Below are positions 1-7,897 of a DNA stretch of 64,000 nt, in pieces. Below the pieces are notes generated by a model. That model saw only the letters and a program-made list of their open reading frames with translations, ran no database searches and was not told the DNA's origin. This DNA is from Armatimonadota bacterium (GTDB lineage Bacteria; Armatimonadota; UBA5829; DTJY01): contig JARYMF010000001.1 of NCBI GenBank assembly GCA_029907255.1, positions 186,001 through 250,000 of the forward strand, written 5' to 3'. Each line of letters starts with the position of its first letter. The first letter of the stretch is position 1. A program made the translations under genes and the position numbers.

Positions 1-109
1 CGAAGTCGGCGGTGATTTTAAACCGCCAGTTGTTTTCGGCTGCCTGTGCGGTTACGGATATAGCGAACACCATCAGGACAGCCACAGAGAGAATCAGAAC
101 CTTCTTCAT
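1..109 (-). CDS. Exported protein, N-terminal fragment (cut by window start)
   Basis: Only the first 36 residues are in the window. They form a clear signal peptide: MKK, a hydrophobic run of about 16 residues (VLILSVAVLMVFAISV), then an Ala-X-Ala site (TAQAA) followed by polar mature sequence ENNWRF. The start is set by an AAAGGAG ribosome-binding site nine bases upstream of the ATG. The protein is therefore probably secreted or placed in the periplasm. Its function cannot be judged from this fragment. It lies on the same strand as the gene at 512-1273 but about 400 bases downstream of it, so it probably has its own promoter. Confidence 0.75.
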   Translation of the reverse strand, partial: MKKVLILSVAVLMVFAISVTAQAAENNWRFKITADF

Positions 110-511
110 TTTTCTTTACTCCTTTCAGAAAATTTCGCGGCTTTGTTGATTGCAGCTGGCCGCCATTCAGCTCCAATCACATCTTCCGCGGATTTTAAAT
201 CCCGTTCTTTGAGAGTGAGAGCTATTAACCTGCTTTAGAGATTTCTCTCTCTTTCATCAGTGGCGTGCTTTGCTCTTCACTCCAATAGAGGTACCTGCAA
301 TTATCATGCCAATCGAACTTTGGATTTTAATTTTTTTGCTCTTGCCATCGATTGGATGGTTTTGCAAGTCCCACCTTACCCCTTACGGGGTTCAATGGGG
401 GATAATGCAAGAAGAATGCCAAATAAGCTGGGATAAAGCTCTGATAGGTAAAATAACAGGGTTGTTTTGATAATTTTGAGTCGCTAGGGGGTTGTAAATA
501 ACTTTCCAGCC
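110..511. other. Intergenic region, no gene seen
   Basis: This 402-base gap separates the exported-protein start from the exonuclease gene. I see no convincing coding frame. A possible 66-residue plus-strand frame at 270-470 needs a TTG start, has no ribosome-binding site and has an odd composition. A short GC hairpin (CCCCTTACGGGG, near 379-390) and a short palindrome (GGATTTTAAATCC, near 190-202) are visible. The region could be a long leader for the exported protein, but I could not match it to a known riboswitch class. Confidence 0.4.
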
Positions 512-1273
512 TTATAACCCGATATGGGGCAGGAGTTCTGCCATCGCTATCAAATCGAGGGCATTGTGGCGAAAGATGATCTCGATGGGCTCGGCATTTC
601 CGGTGCGCACAAATGCATGGTAAAGCTCAGGGATGATTTCGCTGGGAATATCACCAAATCTCCTACGACCGCAAATATTCTCTTCCAAGGTCTTAAGTTG
701 GCAGTTTGGAAGTATTCGACGCCACTTTCGCCGCGCATGATGCAGGAGGTCGAGGTGCTCGACGTCAAACTTTGCCTCTAGCTTGTGGTATAGCATGCGG
801 TCGCGTATATATGGAATATCATAGGCTTTGCCGTTAAACGTTGCTAGCATTTTATGTTTAGCGATAGTGTCGGCGGCATGGGCGAGGATGCTTTTTTCTT
901 CGGCATAGTTTCTTGCGAAGAACTGTTCTATTTTCAATTCGCCGTCACACACTCGCATAATTCCTATTAAAAAAAGAGGACGACTAGCTATGCCGCAGGT
1001 TTCGATGTCCAGGAACAGTGCCTCCTCAGGTGTATAGCCTAAAGTAGTGAGTACGGTCAGTCTACTAATAAGCTCCTCTTGGGGCAGGATGCCGAAATCA
1101 CTAGCCGAGCGTTCGACTATGTACAATTCGCCATACTCATGTACATGAACGCGGCCAGGGATGACGCTTTCAAGTGTCGTTGCTAAAGGAGTGATGTGGT
1201 ATTCCAGGTTTTCTGTTTCATTGCGCTCTAGATTAAATTTCGATAGCTTGCGTCGCAAATCAGGCGAAAGCAT
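512..1273 (-). CDS. YprB-type ribonuclease H-like (DEDD) exonuclease
   Basis: This 253-residue protein matches the RNase_H_2/YprB group of predicted 3'-5' exonucleases. The N-terminal ~80 residues are a poorly conserved leader. The DEDD core follows: LDIET (Asp89, Glu91), FNGKAYDIP (Asp152) and RHNALDL (His236, Asp240), all four acidic residues being present. Two-metal-ion hydrolysis of nucleic acid ends is the expected chemistry; the physiological substrate is not known for this group. There is no signal peptide, so it should act in the cytoplasm. GGTGG lies about seven bases before the ATG. It is 85 bases downstream of trmFO on the same strand and may be cotranscribed with it. Confidence 0.82.
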   Translation of the reverse strand: MLSPDLRRKLSKFNLERNETENLEYHITPLATTLESVIPGRVHVHEYGELYIVERSASDFGILPQEELISRLTVLTTLGYTPEEALFLDIETCGIASRPLFLIGIMRVCDGELKIEQFFARNYAEEKSILAHAADTIAKHKMLATFNGKAYDIPYIRDRMLYHKLEAKFDVEHLDLLHHARRKWRRILPNCQLKTLEENICGRRRFGDIPSEIIPELYHAFVRTGNAEPIEIIFRHNALDLIAMAELLPHIGL

Positions 1274-1358
1274 TATTTGCCACCAACAAAATGGAAGTCA
1301 AGGCTAATTAAAATTAACTGTCCTTTATGCGAAAAGGAATAGCGTTGATAATTCGATT

Positions 1359-2729
1359 CTAACAAACATGTTGTTGCAGCACAAGGGCCATCTTTCGAAT
1401 TGACTCAATTGCAACCTCGACTTGGCGGCGTTGACGCTCTCGCTTGTTTCGAATTGGCGGCTCCGGTTTTGGAAGAATGCCAAAGTTTGCGTTCATTGGC
1501 TGAAAATTAGTTATCGCGGGTGAAGAGATATAGTTTGCTAGTGAGCCAATCATGCTCTCGCGGGGAAAGGTAAGAAGTTCCTCGCCTTTTAGGAGTCGCG
1601 ATGCATTAATACCAGCAACCAACCCCATTGCTGCCGATTCCACATAGCCTTCGACGCCTGTAATTTGCCCGGCAAAAAACACGTTTAACGCAGATTGAGT
1701 ATTCTTTGCCTGAGGCTGGTGGGTAGTTTTTTGGGGATCGAACTTCATGGTGGGTTGCAAGAGGCGTGGCGAGTCTATATAAGTATTTCGGTGCATTACG
1801 CCAAACCGAACAAATTCTGCATGTTCAAGGCACGGAATCATGCGGAAAACCCGTTCTTGCGCTCCCCACTTTAGCCGGGTCTGGAAGCCCACAAGGCCAT
1901 AAAGTGTGCCTTCTATGTTCTCTTGCCGAAGTTGAACAACAGCAAAGGGGCGCTTGCCTGTTCTGGGGTCTATTAGACCTACTGGTTTCAACGGTCCAAA
2001 GAGGAGCGTTTGTTTTCCCCTTGATGCCAGTTCCTCAATAGGCATACAGCCTTCAAAAAGCTTCAAGGGTTCAAATTCAGCAAGGGGTACCCGCTCAGCG
2101 GATACCAAAGCTTCCCAAAAGGCATTGTATTCTTCTTCAGTCATCGGACAATTAAGATAAGCTGCTTCTCCTTTGCCGTATCGCGAAGCGCGGAAAGCTT
2201 TGTCATAGTTAATGGAATCTGCGGTGACAGTGGGGGCGACTGCGTCATAAAAATAGAGGTGCTCTCGCCCAGTGAGCTTACTGATTTCCCGAGCTAGGGC
2301 ATCAGATGTCAGAGGTCCTGAAGCAATGATTATTGTGCCTTCTCGGGGAATTTTGGTAATCTCTTTTCGAATTAAAGTAACATTTGATAAAGATAACACG
2401 CGCTCGGTAACACACTCGGCAAACTTCTCACGGTCAACTGCTAGAGCTTCCCCAGCTGGAACGCGATTATCGTCCGCGCAGGCAATGACAACTGAATTTA
2501 GGATGCGCATCTCCTCCTTCAGGAGCCCAGAGGCTGTTGTGAGGAGGTTTGATTTAAGGGAGTTACTACATACAAGCTCGGCAAGGAGACCGGTCTTATG
2601 CGCGGGTGTTTGCTTTTTGGGGCGCATTTCATATAGACAAACTTTTATGCCGCGTTGTGCTGCCTGCCAAGCGGCTTCTGCTCCTGCTAGTCCCCCTCCG
2701 ATTATTGTCAATTCACCATTATTAGGCAT
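1359..2729 (-). CDS. trmFO: TrmFO, folate-dependent tRNA (uracil-54) C5-methyltransferase
   Basis: TrmFO makes ribothymidine at position 54 of tRNA, taking the methylene from 5,10-methylenetetrahydrofolate and reducing it with FADH2. The 456-residue length is normal for the family. The FAD-binding [10 protein letters not shown] motif is at residues 11-20. The two cysteines implicated in catalysis in the Bacillus enzyme are matched by Cys54 (LVCSNSLKS) and Cys228 (EGCMPIE). A second family signature, [14 protein letters not shown], lies near the C-terminus. Upstream are a Gfo/Idh oxidoreductase (2784-3797) and topA; dprA-topA-trmFO adjacency is common in bacteria, which supports the name. The ribosome-binding site is weak, but the residues just after the ATG already belong to the Rossmann strand. 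Confidence 0.95.
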   Translation of the reverse strand: MPNNGELTIIGGGLAGAEAAWQAAQRGIKVCLYEMRPKKQTPAHKTGLLAELVCSNSLKSNLLTTASGLLKEEMRILNSVVIACADDNRVPAGEALAVDREKFAECVTERVLSLSNVTLIRKEITKIPREGTIIIASGPLTSDALAREISKLTGREHLYFYDAVAPTVTADSINYDKAFRASRYGKGEAAYLNCPMTEEEYNAFWEALVSAERVPLAEFEPLKLFEGCMPIEELASRGKQTLLFGPLKPVGLIDPRTGKRPFAVVQLRQENIEGTLYGLVGFQTRLKWGAQERVFRMIPCLEHAEFVRFGVMHRNTYIDSPRLLQPTMKFDPQKTTHQPQAKNTQSALNVFFAGQITGVEGYVESAAMGLVAGINASRLLKGEELLTFPRESMIGSLANYISSPAITNFQPMNANFGILPKPEPPIRNKRERQRRQVEVAIESIRKMALVLQQHVC

Positions 2730-2783
2730 ATGCTTGATAATTCTTAGAAATTTGATAAAGGCCTCAGTGCTTTTCAGATTAAA

Positions 2784-3797
2784 TCATATCTCTATGCCAA
2801 ATAACCCTTCGTCGCCTGCGCGCTGTGTCAAAAGTGCTACATAGCTAGCCCGGAGCACATCCTCTGTTGAAAGCCCTTCAGTTTTTCCATGTAAGACCTC
2901 TTCTGCGAAGGACCTAAGATATCCACCTGGGTTGTCTTTTGCAGGTGGGAGCATCTCGGGTTCTTTATTCCCATCTTTCGCAAGCATTATTGATTTAGCA
3001 GCGCTGGATGTTTCAATTATGCCTTCGCGCCCAAAGAAAGTCATTCGCCAATAAAAGTCGAGTGTGTAGCCTAGCGAATTCGGCATGAAATATGAAACAT
3101 CGCCGATTACTCCTCCGTCATTGGACAACTTGAGCATAAACTGTCCGGCATCGCGGAAATGTGGCGTCTGAGTTGCGAAGGCGTTCCAACTTCTGGCGGC
3201 AACAATTTGTGACCACTCGAGCCCGGTTGCCCAGGGAATCAGGTCAAAGGCGTGTATTCCAATGTCGTTGATAGTCCCGCCGTGTTTTCCCTCTTCAAAG
3301 TACCAGGCTGGTCGTGTGCCGAACAGTAGCGGATGCTGGCCATAAACAATAACGCCATGAACTTCGCCAATTGCGCCCGTATGGATAAGTTCGTGAGCGC
3401 GGATGAATTGCCCTTTATCACGCAAGTCGAGCATGCAACCTACTTTGAGTTGCTTTTCGATGGAGAGCATGTTGATTTTGTCGAGCTCATCAAAGCTTGT
3501 GCAGATTGGCTTGTCGGAAATAACATGTTTACCACTTTCAAGTGCTCTGATGATTATGCTCCCCCGTTTTCCGTAATAGTCGCCGACTGCTACTGCATCA
3601 CATTCAACTTCGTCAAGCATTTTGTCGAGGTTATCATGGGTAATCCGCGCCCTCATGCTTTCGTTGAGTTGTTTTCTCGTTTCGTCGTCTTCCTCGCATG
3701 CCGCAACTACTTCGAAGTCGGCGGACGCATTGGCGCGCGAGTAAAGGTCAAAAATATGAGAATGGCGGAATCCTATAAACGCAATTCGTATTGCCAT
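2784..3797 (-). CDS. Gfo/Idh/MocA-family NAD(P)-dependent oxidoreductase
   Basis: This 337-residue protein has the two-domain layout of the family. The N-terminal Rossmann fold starts IAFIGFRHSHI (the GxGxxG loop is altered to GFRHSH). A DKP motif (usually EKP) at the end of the nucleotide-binding domain carries the conserved lysine. GTINDIGIHAFDLIPW follows in the substrate domain, with the Asp and His expected at the active site. Such enzymes oxidise or reduce a sugar, inositol or sugar-acid hydroxyl; the substrate cannot be predicted here. It sits between topA and trmFO, separated from topA by a strong terminator, so it is probably not part of a topA transcript. It may belong with the carbohydrate enzymes further right. 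Confidence 0.85.
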   Translation of the reverse strand: MAIRIAFIGFRHSHIFDLYSRANASADFEVVAACEEDDETRKQLNESMRARITHDNLDKMLDEVECDAVAVGDYYGKRGSIIIRALESGKHVISDKPICTSFDELDKINMLSIEKQLKVGCMLDLRDKGQFIRAHELIHTGAIGEVHGVIVYGQHPLLFGTRPAWYFEEGKHGGTINDIGIHAFDLIPWATGLEWSQIVAARSWNAFATQTPHFRDAGQFMLKLSNDGGVIGDVSYFMPNSLGYTLDFYWRMTFFGREGIIETSSAAKSIMLAKDGNKEPEMLPPAKDNPGGYLRSFAEEVLHGKTEGLSTEDVLRASYVALLTQRAGDEGLFGIEI

Positions 3798-3821
3798 ATT
3801 TTCCTCCGATTTTAAAATAAT

Positions 3822-3879
3822 TCCAAAAATAAATAGCCGGCTTGGGCATGCTTCAAAAGCATTCTACCCCAAACCGGCT
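3822..3879 (-). terminator. Rho-independent terminator downstream of topA
   Basis: Read on the minus strand, AGCCGGTTTGGG pairs with CCCAAGCCGGCT (one unpaired T). The loop contains a second perfect stem (ATGCTT/AAGCAT). A T-rich run, ATTTATTTTT, follows directly. It lies 23 bases after the topA stop and just before the Gfo/Idh gene, so it should end topA transcription. Confidence 0.8.
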
Positions 3880-3901
3880 TGTTTGTCATCAGCAGGAGCT
3901 T

Positions 3902-6292
3902 TTAAACTTGAGAGACAATTACCTCTTCTTTAGGTTCTTCCGTTACGGATTCCTTATAATCACATTCTTCTGCTATACATTCAATGCTTCGAGGATTACC
4001 GTTCCATTGTTTTTCAACCAACATCGAACCACACTTTGGGCATTTGCGACCAATCGGCTTATCCCATGATACAAAAGTGCATTCGGGATACCGATTGCAG
4101 CCATAAAATGTTTTTCCCCTTCGAGTTTGTTTCTCTACGATTTCGCCTGTGCATCCTTCGACTGGGCATGCGACTCCAACAGGTTGTGGAATGTTTTCAA
4201 TGTATTTGCATTTTGGATATCCAGAACAGCCAAGGAACTTTCCATACTTGCTTGTGCGCTTTACAAGCGGTTTTCCACACTGCGGACAATTTTGGTCTGT
4301 GACTTCCTCACCACCATTGCCGTTCGTGTTGTTCTCTGCGTGGGAAGTGTATGTGCACTTTGGATAATTACTGCATCTGTATTTTCCACTTCCAGCGCTG
4401 GCTTCAACAATTGTTCCACCACATCCTGGAACTGGGCATGGTTCGCCGATTCCTTTAGAAACGACTGTTTTGCATGTAGGGTAGCCTGAGCATCCCAAGA
4501 ACAATCGTCCAAATTTGCTTTCCCAAATAAATAGCGGAAGTCCGCAATTCGGACATTTTTCATTTGTTTCCTTTGGGAAAATCTTCACTTTTTCCATGTT
4601 TTTTTCTGCGTTTTCCAATGCGCTTTTGAACGGGTTCCAGAACTCATTTAGTACGTCGACCCAGTTGAGCTCGCCCTCTTCGATTTCATCAAGTTTCGAT
4701 TCGACACCAGCGGTAAACTCCACGTCAATGATATCTGGGAAGTGTTTTACTAAAAGGTCATTTACGACGAATCCTAACTCAGTCGGCACAAACTTCCTGT
4801 CCTCTAGTAGAACATATTTCCTTTCCTGAATTGTCGAAATGATTGTCGCATATGTGCTTGGGCGGCCAATTCCTTTTTCCTCAAGCGCTTTTACGAGCGT
4901 TGCTTCAGTGTACCTCGGCGGCGGCTCGGTGAAATGTTGTTTTGGAATCATCTTGACTAGGCGCAAGGTTTCGTCTTTCGCTAGTCTTGGCAGAATTTGG
5001 TCTTCTTCCTCATCTTTTCCGTTGTCCTTGCCTTCGGTATAAAGTATGGTGAAACCTGGGAATTTTACTGTTGAGCCGTTTGCTCTAAACAAATAGTCCT
5101 TTGCCGAAATATCGACAGTAGTGATTTTTAGCACGGCAGATTCCATTTGGCTTGCCAAGAAACGCTGCCAGATAAGTTGATAAAGGCGAAATTGGTCTGC
5201 GGTCAAATACTTTTTTACATCTTCGGGCCGTCGTGAGACAAGGGTAGGGCGTATAGCCTCATGTGCGTCTTGGGCCGTTTTCTTTGATTTGTATTGTCTT
5301 GCGTCTGCAGGCAGATACTCCTTGCCAAACTCCGACTCTATAAAACTACGTGCCTGGGCTATTGCCTCAGATGCAACTCGGGTGGAGTCTGTTCGCATGT
5401 ATGTAATTAAGCCGACGGAGCCTTCCGGCCCAAGCTCTATACCTTCGTAGAGTTCTTGGGCTATAAGCATTGTCTTTTTGCTAGAAAAACCAAGCTTACG
5501 CGATGCATCTTGTTGGAGTGTGCTTGTGATAAACGGCGGTGAAGGATTCCGTTTCTGCTCACGTTCCTTGACGCTAACAACTATGTATTTTGCGCCTTCA
5601 AGGTCACTGAGGACCTGTTTTGCCTCAGATTCATTCTTTAGTTTGATCTTCTCGCCATTTTTTTCGACAAGCTTTGCTGAAAATTGCTTTTCATCGTTAA
5701 GCTTTGTGAGTAATGCAGTTAGAGACCAGTATTCCTCTGGGACGAATGCCTGAATTTCGCGCTCTCGGTCACATATGAGGCGCACAGCGACTGATTGTAC
5801 TCGGCCGGCGCTTAGGTGTCTCTTTACCTTGTGCCAAAGGAGTGGACTTAGCTTATATCCAACAAGCCTATCTAGAACTCTGCGTGCTTGCTGGGCATCT
5901 ACAAGGCGCTCGTTTACCTCCTGAGGATGAGCTAGTGCATCACGGACGGCGTTGCGAGTGATTTCGTTGAAGGCAATGCGCTTGGCATTTTTAAGGTCAA
6001 GGACCTGAACAAGGTGCCATGCGATTGCCTCGCCCTCACGGTCAGGGTCAGTGGCTAGATAAACTTGCCCCGCTCTTTTTGCTTGCTCCTTTAGATGAGC
6101 AAGAACTTTCTTCCGTTCCGGAATTATAACGTACTTGGGTTTGAACCCATGCTCGATGTCTACTCCGAGTTCCTTCTCAGGAAGGTCGCGGACGTGGCCC
6201 ATCGAAGCTTCGACGTTAAACTCATCCTCAAGGAAGTTCTTTAAAGTTTTAGTTTTTGCTGGTGATTCAACAATGATAAGTGCTTTTGACAT
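3902..6292 (-). CDS. topA: DNA topoisomerase I (type IA) with extended zinc-ribbon tail
   Basis: TopA relaxes negative supercoils through a transient 5'-phosphotyrosine link. The protein has 796 residues. The TOPRIM domain carries Glu9 (VESPAKT) and the acidic set TDPDREGEA at 81-89. The active-site tyrosine is Tyr298 in GLITYMRTDST. From about residue 580 there are five C4-type zinc ribbons in series: three start CPNCG/CPQCG/CPKCG and two start CPVPGC/CPVEGC. The last ribbon is divergent (CIAEEC). E. coli TopA has three C4 ribbons, so this tail is on the long side. The gene is monocistronic by appearance: a terminator follows, and a 415-base gap with promoters precedes it. Confidence 0.97.
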   Translation of the reverse strand: MSKALIIVESPAKTKTLKNFLEDEFNVEASMGHVRDLPEKELGVDIEHGFKPKYVIIPERKKVLAHLKEQAKRAGQVYLATDPDREGEAIAWHLVQVLDLKNAKRIAFNEITRNAVRDALAHPQEVNERLVDAQQARRVLDRLVGYKLSPLLWHKVKRHLSAGRVQSVAVRLICDREREIQAFVPEEYWSLTALLTKLNDEKQFSAKLVEKNGEKIKLKNESEAKQVLSDLEGAKYIVVSVKEREQKRNPSPPFITSTLQQDASRKLGFSSKKTMLIAQELYEGIELGPEGSVGLITYMRTDSTRVASEAIAQARSFIESEFGKEYLPADARQYKSKKTAQDAHEAIRPTLVSRRPEDVKKYLTADQFRLYQLIWQRFLASQMESAVLKITTVDISAKDYLFRANGSTVKFPGFTILYTEGKDNGKDEEEDQILPRLAKDETLRLVKMIPKQHFTEPPPRYTEATLVKALEEKGIGRPSTYATIISTIQERKYVLLEDRKFVPTELGFVVNDLLVKHFPDIIDVEFTAGVESKLDEIEEGELNWVDVLNEFWNPFKSALENAEKNMEKVKIFPKETNEKCPNCGLPLFIWESKFGRLFLGCSGYPTCKTVVSKGIGEPCPVPGCGGTIVEASAGSGKYRCSNYPKCTYTSHAENNTNGNGGEEVTDQNCPQCGKPLVKRTSKYGKFLGCSGYPKCKYIENIPQPVGVACPVEGCTGEIVEKQTRRGKTFYGCNRYPECTFVSWDKPIGRKCPKCGSMLVEKQWNGNPRSIECIAEECDYKESVTEEPKEEVIVSQV

Positions 6293-6373
6293 CTTATTTT
6301 AAAACCTGCCAATTAGGCGAAAAATTTCTAATTGGTCTAACCAAGCGATAATACTTCCCTATGTTGGCACTTA

Positions 6374-6400
6374 ATTATAGCCAAAATTTTTTGTTATCAA
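6374..6400 (-). promoter_or_regulatory. Possible proximal topA promoter
   Basis: On the minus strand TTGATA and TATAAT are separated by 15 bases, shorter than ideal. A start about 75 bases before the topA ATG would result. If active, topA would not need the stronger promoter at 6576-6604. Confidence 0.45.
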
Positions 6401-6420
6401 ACGAGGCGGTTAATTGAGTT

Positions 6421-6451
6421 GCAAACGCTGGATTTTAGTTTGCGCGTTTGC
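6421..6451. other. Perfect 8-bp inverted repeat in the dprA-topA gap
   Basis: GCAAACGC (6421-6428) and GCGTTTGC (6444-6451) pair perfectly across a 15-base loop. On the minus strand no T-run follows, so it is not a standard terminator. It lies within the region read from the promoter at 6576-6604. Confidence 0.6.
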
Positions 6452-6492
6452 TTATTCCCACCCCCAGTGATATTACTTTGCTGACACGATTA

Positions 6493-6536
6493 TCGGGAGC
6501 GGTGGTCAGTAACTTAAGACCAGATTTCGCTCCCGA
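6493..6536 (-). ncRNA. Two-tier hairpin, candidate structured RNA or leader element
   Basis: The outer arms TCGGGAGCG (6493-6501) and CGCTCCCGA (6528-6536) are a perfect 9-bp inverted repeat. Inside, TGGTC (6503-6507) and GACCA (6518-6522) form a second stem above an asymmetric internal loop, capped by about ten bases. The element begins about 33 bases downstream of the predicted start from the perfect-consensus promoter at 6576-6604. No coding frame explains the pairing. I could not match it to 6S RNA, SRP RNA, tmRNA, RNase P or a known riboswitch, so its identity is open. Confidence 0.45.
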
Positions 6537-6575
6537 AAGTTCCAAATATTATTCCCTGCTACTTACGAGAAAAGA

Positions 6576-6604
6576 ATTATAATGTCGCTAATCTGTTGTG
6601 TCAA
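6576..6604 (-). promoter_or_regulatory. Perfect-consensus sigma70-type promoter
   Basis: On the minus strand TTGACA (6604-6599) and TATAAT (6581-6576) are separated by exactly 17 bases, matching the consensus in all 12 positions. The predicted start is near 6569, about 277 bases before the topA ATG. Either topA has a long structured leader or a separate small RNA is made here. Confidence 0.75.
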
Positions 6605-6708
6605 TTCCTATATAGATATTCGGTTTCGACCTCGCATTGCTTAAAGCAAAACATTTAATCATAAATATGATTGTTGTGCAACGATGAGCGTTGGCTCAGT
6701 AATCGAAA

Positions 6709-7782
6709 TTAGACCGCTCTAACATATGCGTTTCCTGGCACTCGACGAATAAGGCCAAGCATTTCCAGAATAGTAAGGGCGCTATTAGCAGTAGCTGCCG
6801 TTAGCTTACATTCTCCGATAATCTCATCAACATGTTTTGGATGAAGATTGAGAACTTGGAGAATAGCCTTCTGTTCGGTTGTTAGGTTGCTAGGTATGCC
6901 TTGCCGGTCTCGCCCTGTGCTTTCGGCTTCAATTCCAAGGTCTTCTAAAACGTCTTCAGCATGCTCGATGAGCTTTGCTCCTTCTTTGATAAGTTTATGG
7001 GTTCCTTGGCTTGTGGCGCTGTCTGTAGGTCCAGGTACAGCCCAGACATCACGACCCTGGTCAGCCGCAAGCGTTGCGGTAATCATAGCGCCTCCCTCAA
7101 CGCCGCTTTCAATAACTACTACTCCAAGCGCTAGACCACTAACAAGGCGGTTGCGTACAGGGAACCGCCAAGACTCTGGTTGGGTGCCGGGTGCAAATTC
7201 CGAGATTATGGCTCCGTTTTCGCTAATTTTCTTCATTAGACCTCGGTTTTCGTAAGGGTAGGGCACGTCAATTCCACTTCCAAGAACAGCAATTGTTCTG
7301 CCAGCTTGGATTGCTGCAGTGTGTGCAATTGTGTCTATCCCTCGCGCTAAGCCACTTACAACCGTTAATCCCCTGCGTGCGAGGTCGCGGCTGAGTTTTG
7401 TTGCCATCGAATGGCCATATTCTGTGGGGCGGCGGGTTCCGACGACCGCTATTGCAAACCTGTCTTCCTCACGTAATTCGCCAAGAACAAATAGAACGGG
7501 CGGCGGATCGAATATTTGCCTGAGGTTCGCTGGGTAGTTTTCATCCCAATAGGTGATAATCTTGCCGCCAACCTTTTCTAGGCTGGCAAGTTCTTTGTCT
7601 ACCGGTTCCACAGCTACTTGTTGTATGCGCTCGACAGTCCTAGGGTGAATATCGCCAACATGCATGAGTTCTTTAGCACTAGCGTGGAACAATTCATCGG
7701 GACCGCCGAAATGTTCTACAAGGGCAAGAGCTTTCTTTGGATTTTCTATTTTTGCCAAACGTATCCAATTTTCTATGGACAT
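6709..7782 (-). CDS. dprA: DprA, DNA-processing protein A
   Basis: DprA binds incoming single-stranded DNA during natural transformation and loads RecA. With the start chosen here the protein has 357 residues: a short SAM-like N-terminus, the Rossmann core with AVVGTRRPTEYG, SGLARGIDT, GSGIDVPYPYE and GGAMITA signatures, and a C-terminal winged-helix segment (about 290-355). The frame is open 20 codons further upstream, but the promoter at 7814-7842 and an AAGGGAG site five bases before this ATG place translation here. An ATG one codon earlier is also possible. Together with a PilT-type ATPase in the window it suggests competence, but dprA is also widespread in bacteria not known to be competent. 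Confidence 0.94.
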   Translation of the reverse strand: MSIENWIRLAKIENPKKALALVEHFGGPDELFHASAKELMHVGDIHPRTVERIQQVAVEPVDKELASLEKVGGKIITYWDENYPANLRQIFDPPPVLFVLGELREEDRFAIAVVGTRRPTEYGHSMATKLSRDLARRGLTVVSGLARGIDTIAHTAAIQAGRTIAVLGSGIDVPYPYENRGLMKKISENGAIISEFAPGTQPESWRFPVRNRLVSGLALGVVVIESGVEGGAMITATLAADQGRDVWAVPGPTDSATSQGTHKLIKEGAKLIEHAEDVLEDLGIEAESTGRDRQGIPSNLTTEQKAILQVLNLHPKHVDEIIGECKLTAATANSALTILEMLGLIRRVPGNAYVRAV

Positions 7783-7813
7783 CATAACTCCCTTATGGCT
7801 GTTTACTCGGCAG

Positions 7814-7842
7814 AGTCTAGCAGAATCGGCGCAGGTGGTCAA
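7814..7842 (-). promoter_or_regulatory. dprA promoter
   Basis: On the minus strand TTGACC and TAGACT are separated by 17 bases. Transcription would begin near 7807, giving a leader of about 25 bases with an AAGGGAG ribosome-binding site. It also rules out the longer dprA start at 7842. Confidence 0.7.
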
Positions 7843-7897
7843 GGTTTGTTGGCAAAGAGTATTACCATTGCATTCGGAAGAATGATTTTAAGCGGCA

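Larger units (their letters stand above)
6293..6708. other. dprA-topA intergenic region, 416 bases
   Basis: This gap holds no gene-like frame. It does contain a perfect-consensus minus-strand promoter (6576-6604), two strong inverted repeats (6493-6536 and 6421-6451) and a second, weaker promoter nearer topA (6374-6400). This density of signals is unlike other gaps in the window. Confidence 0.6.

Noticed and set aside
110-400. c-di-GMP (GEMM) riboswitch before the exported protein
   Set aside because: A loosely similar AAAGC segment is present, but the conserved GGCAAACC and GGGACGCAAAGCC cores are missing.
270-470. 66-residue plus-strand frame
   Set aside because: TTG start, no ribosome-binding site and no family resemblance; it lies in a probable leader region.
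2272-2844. 190-residue frame opposite trmFO
   Set aside because: It is the antisense shadow of a well-conserved gene with no signals of its own.
4127-4489. Cys-rich plus-strand frames opposite the topA tail
   Set aside because: The cysteines and repeats are the complement of the zinc-ribbon repeats in topA.
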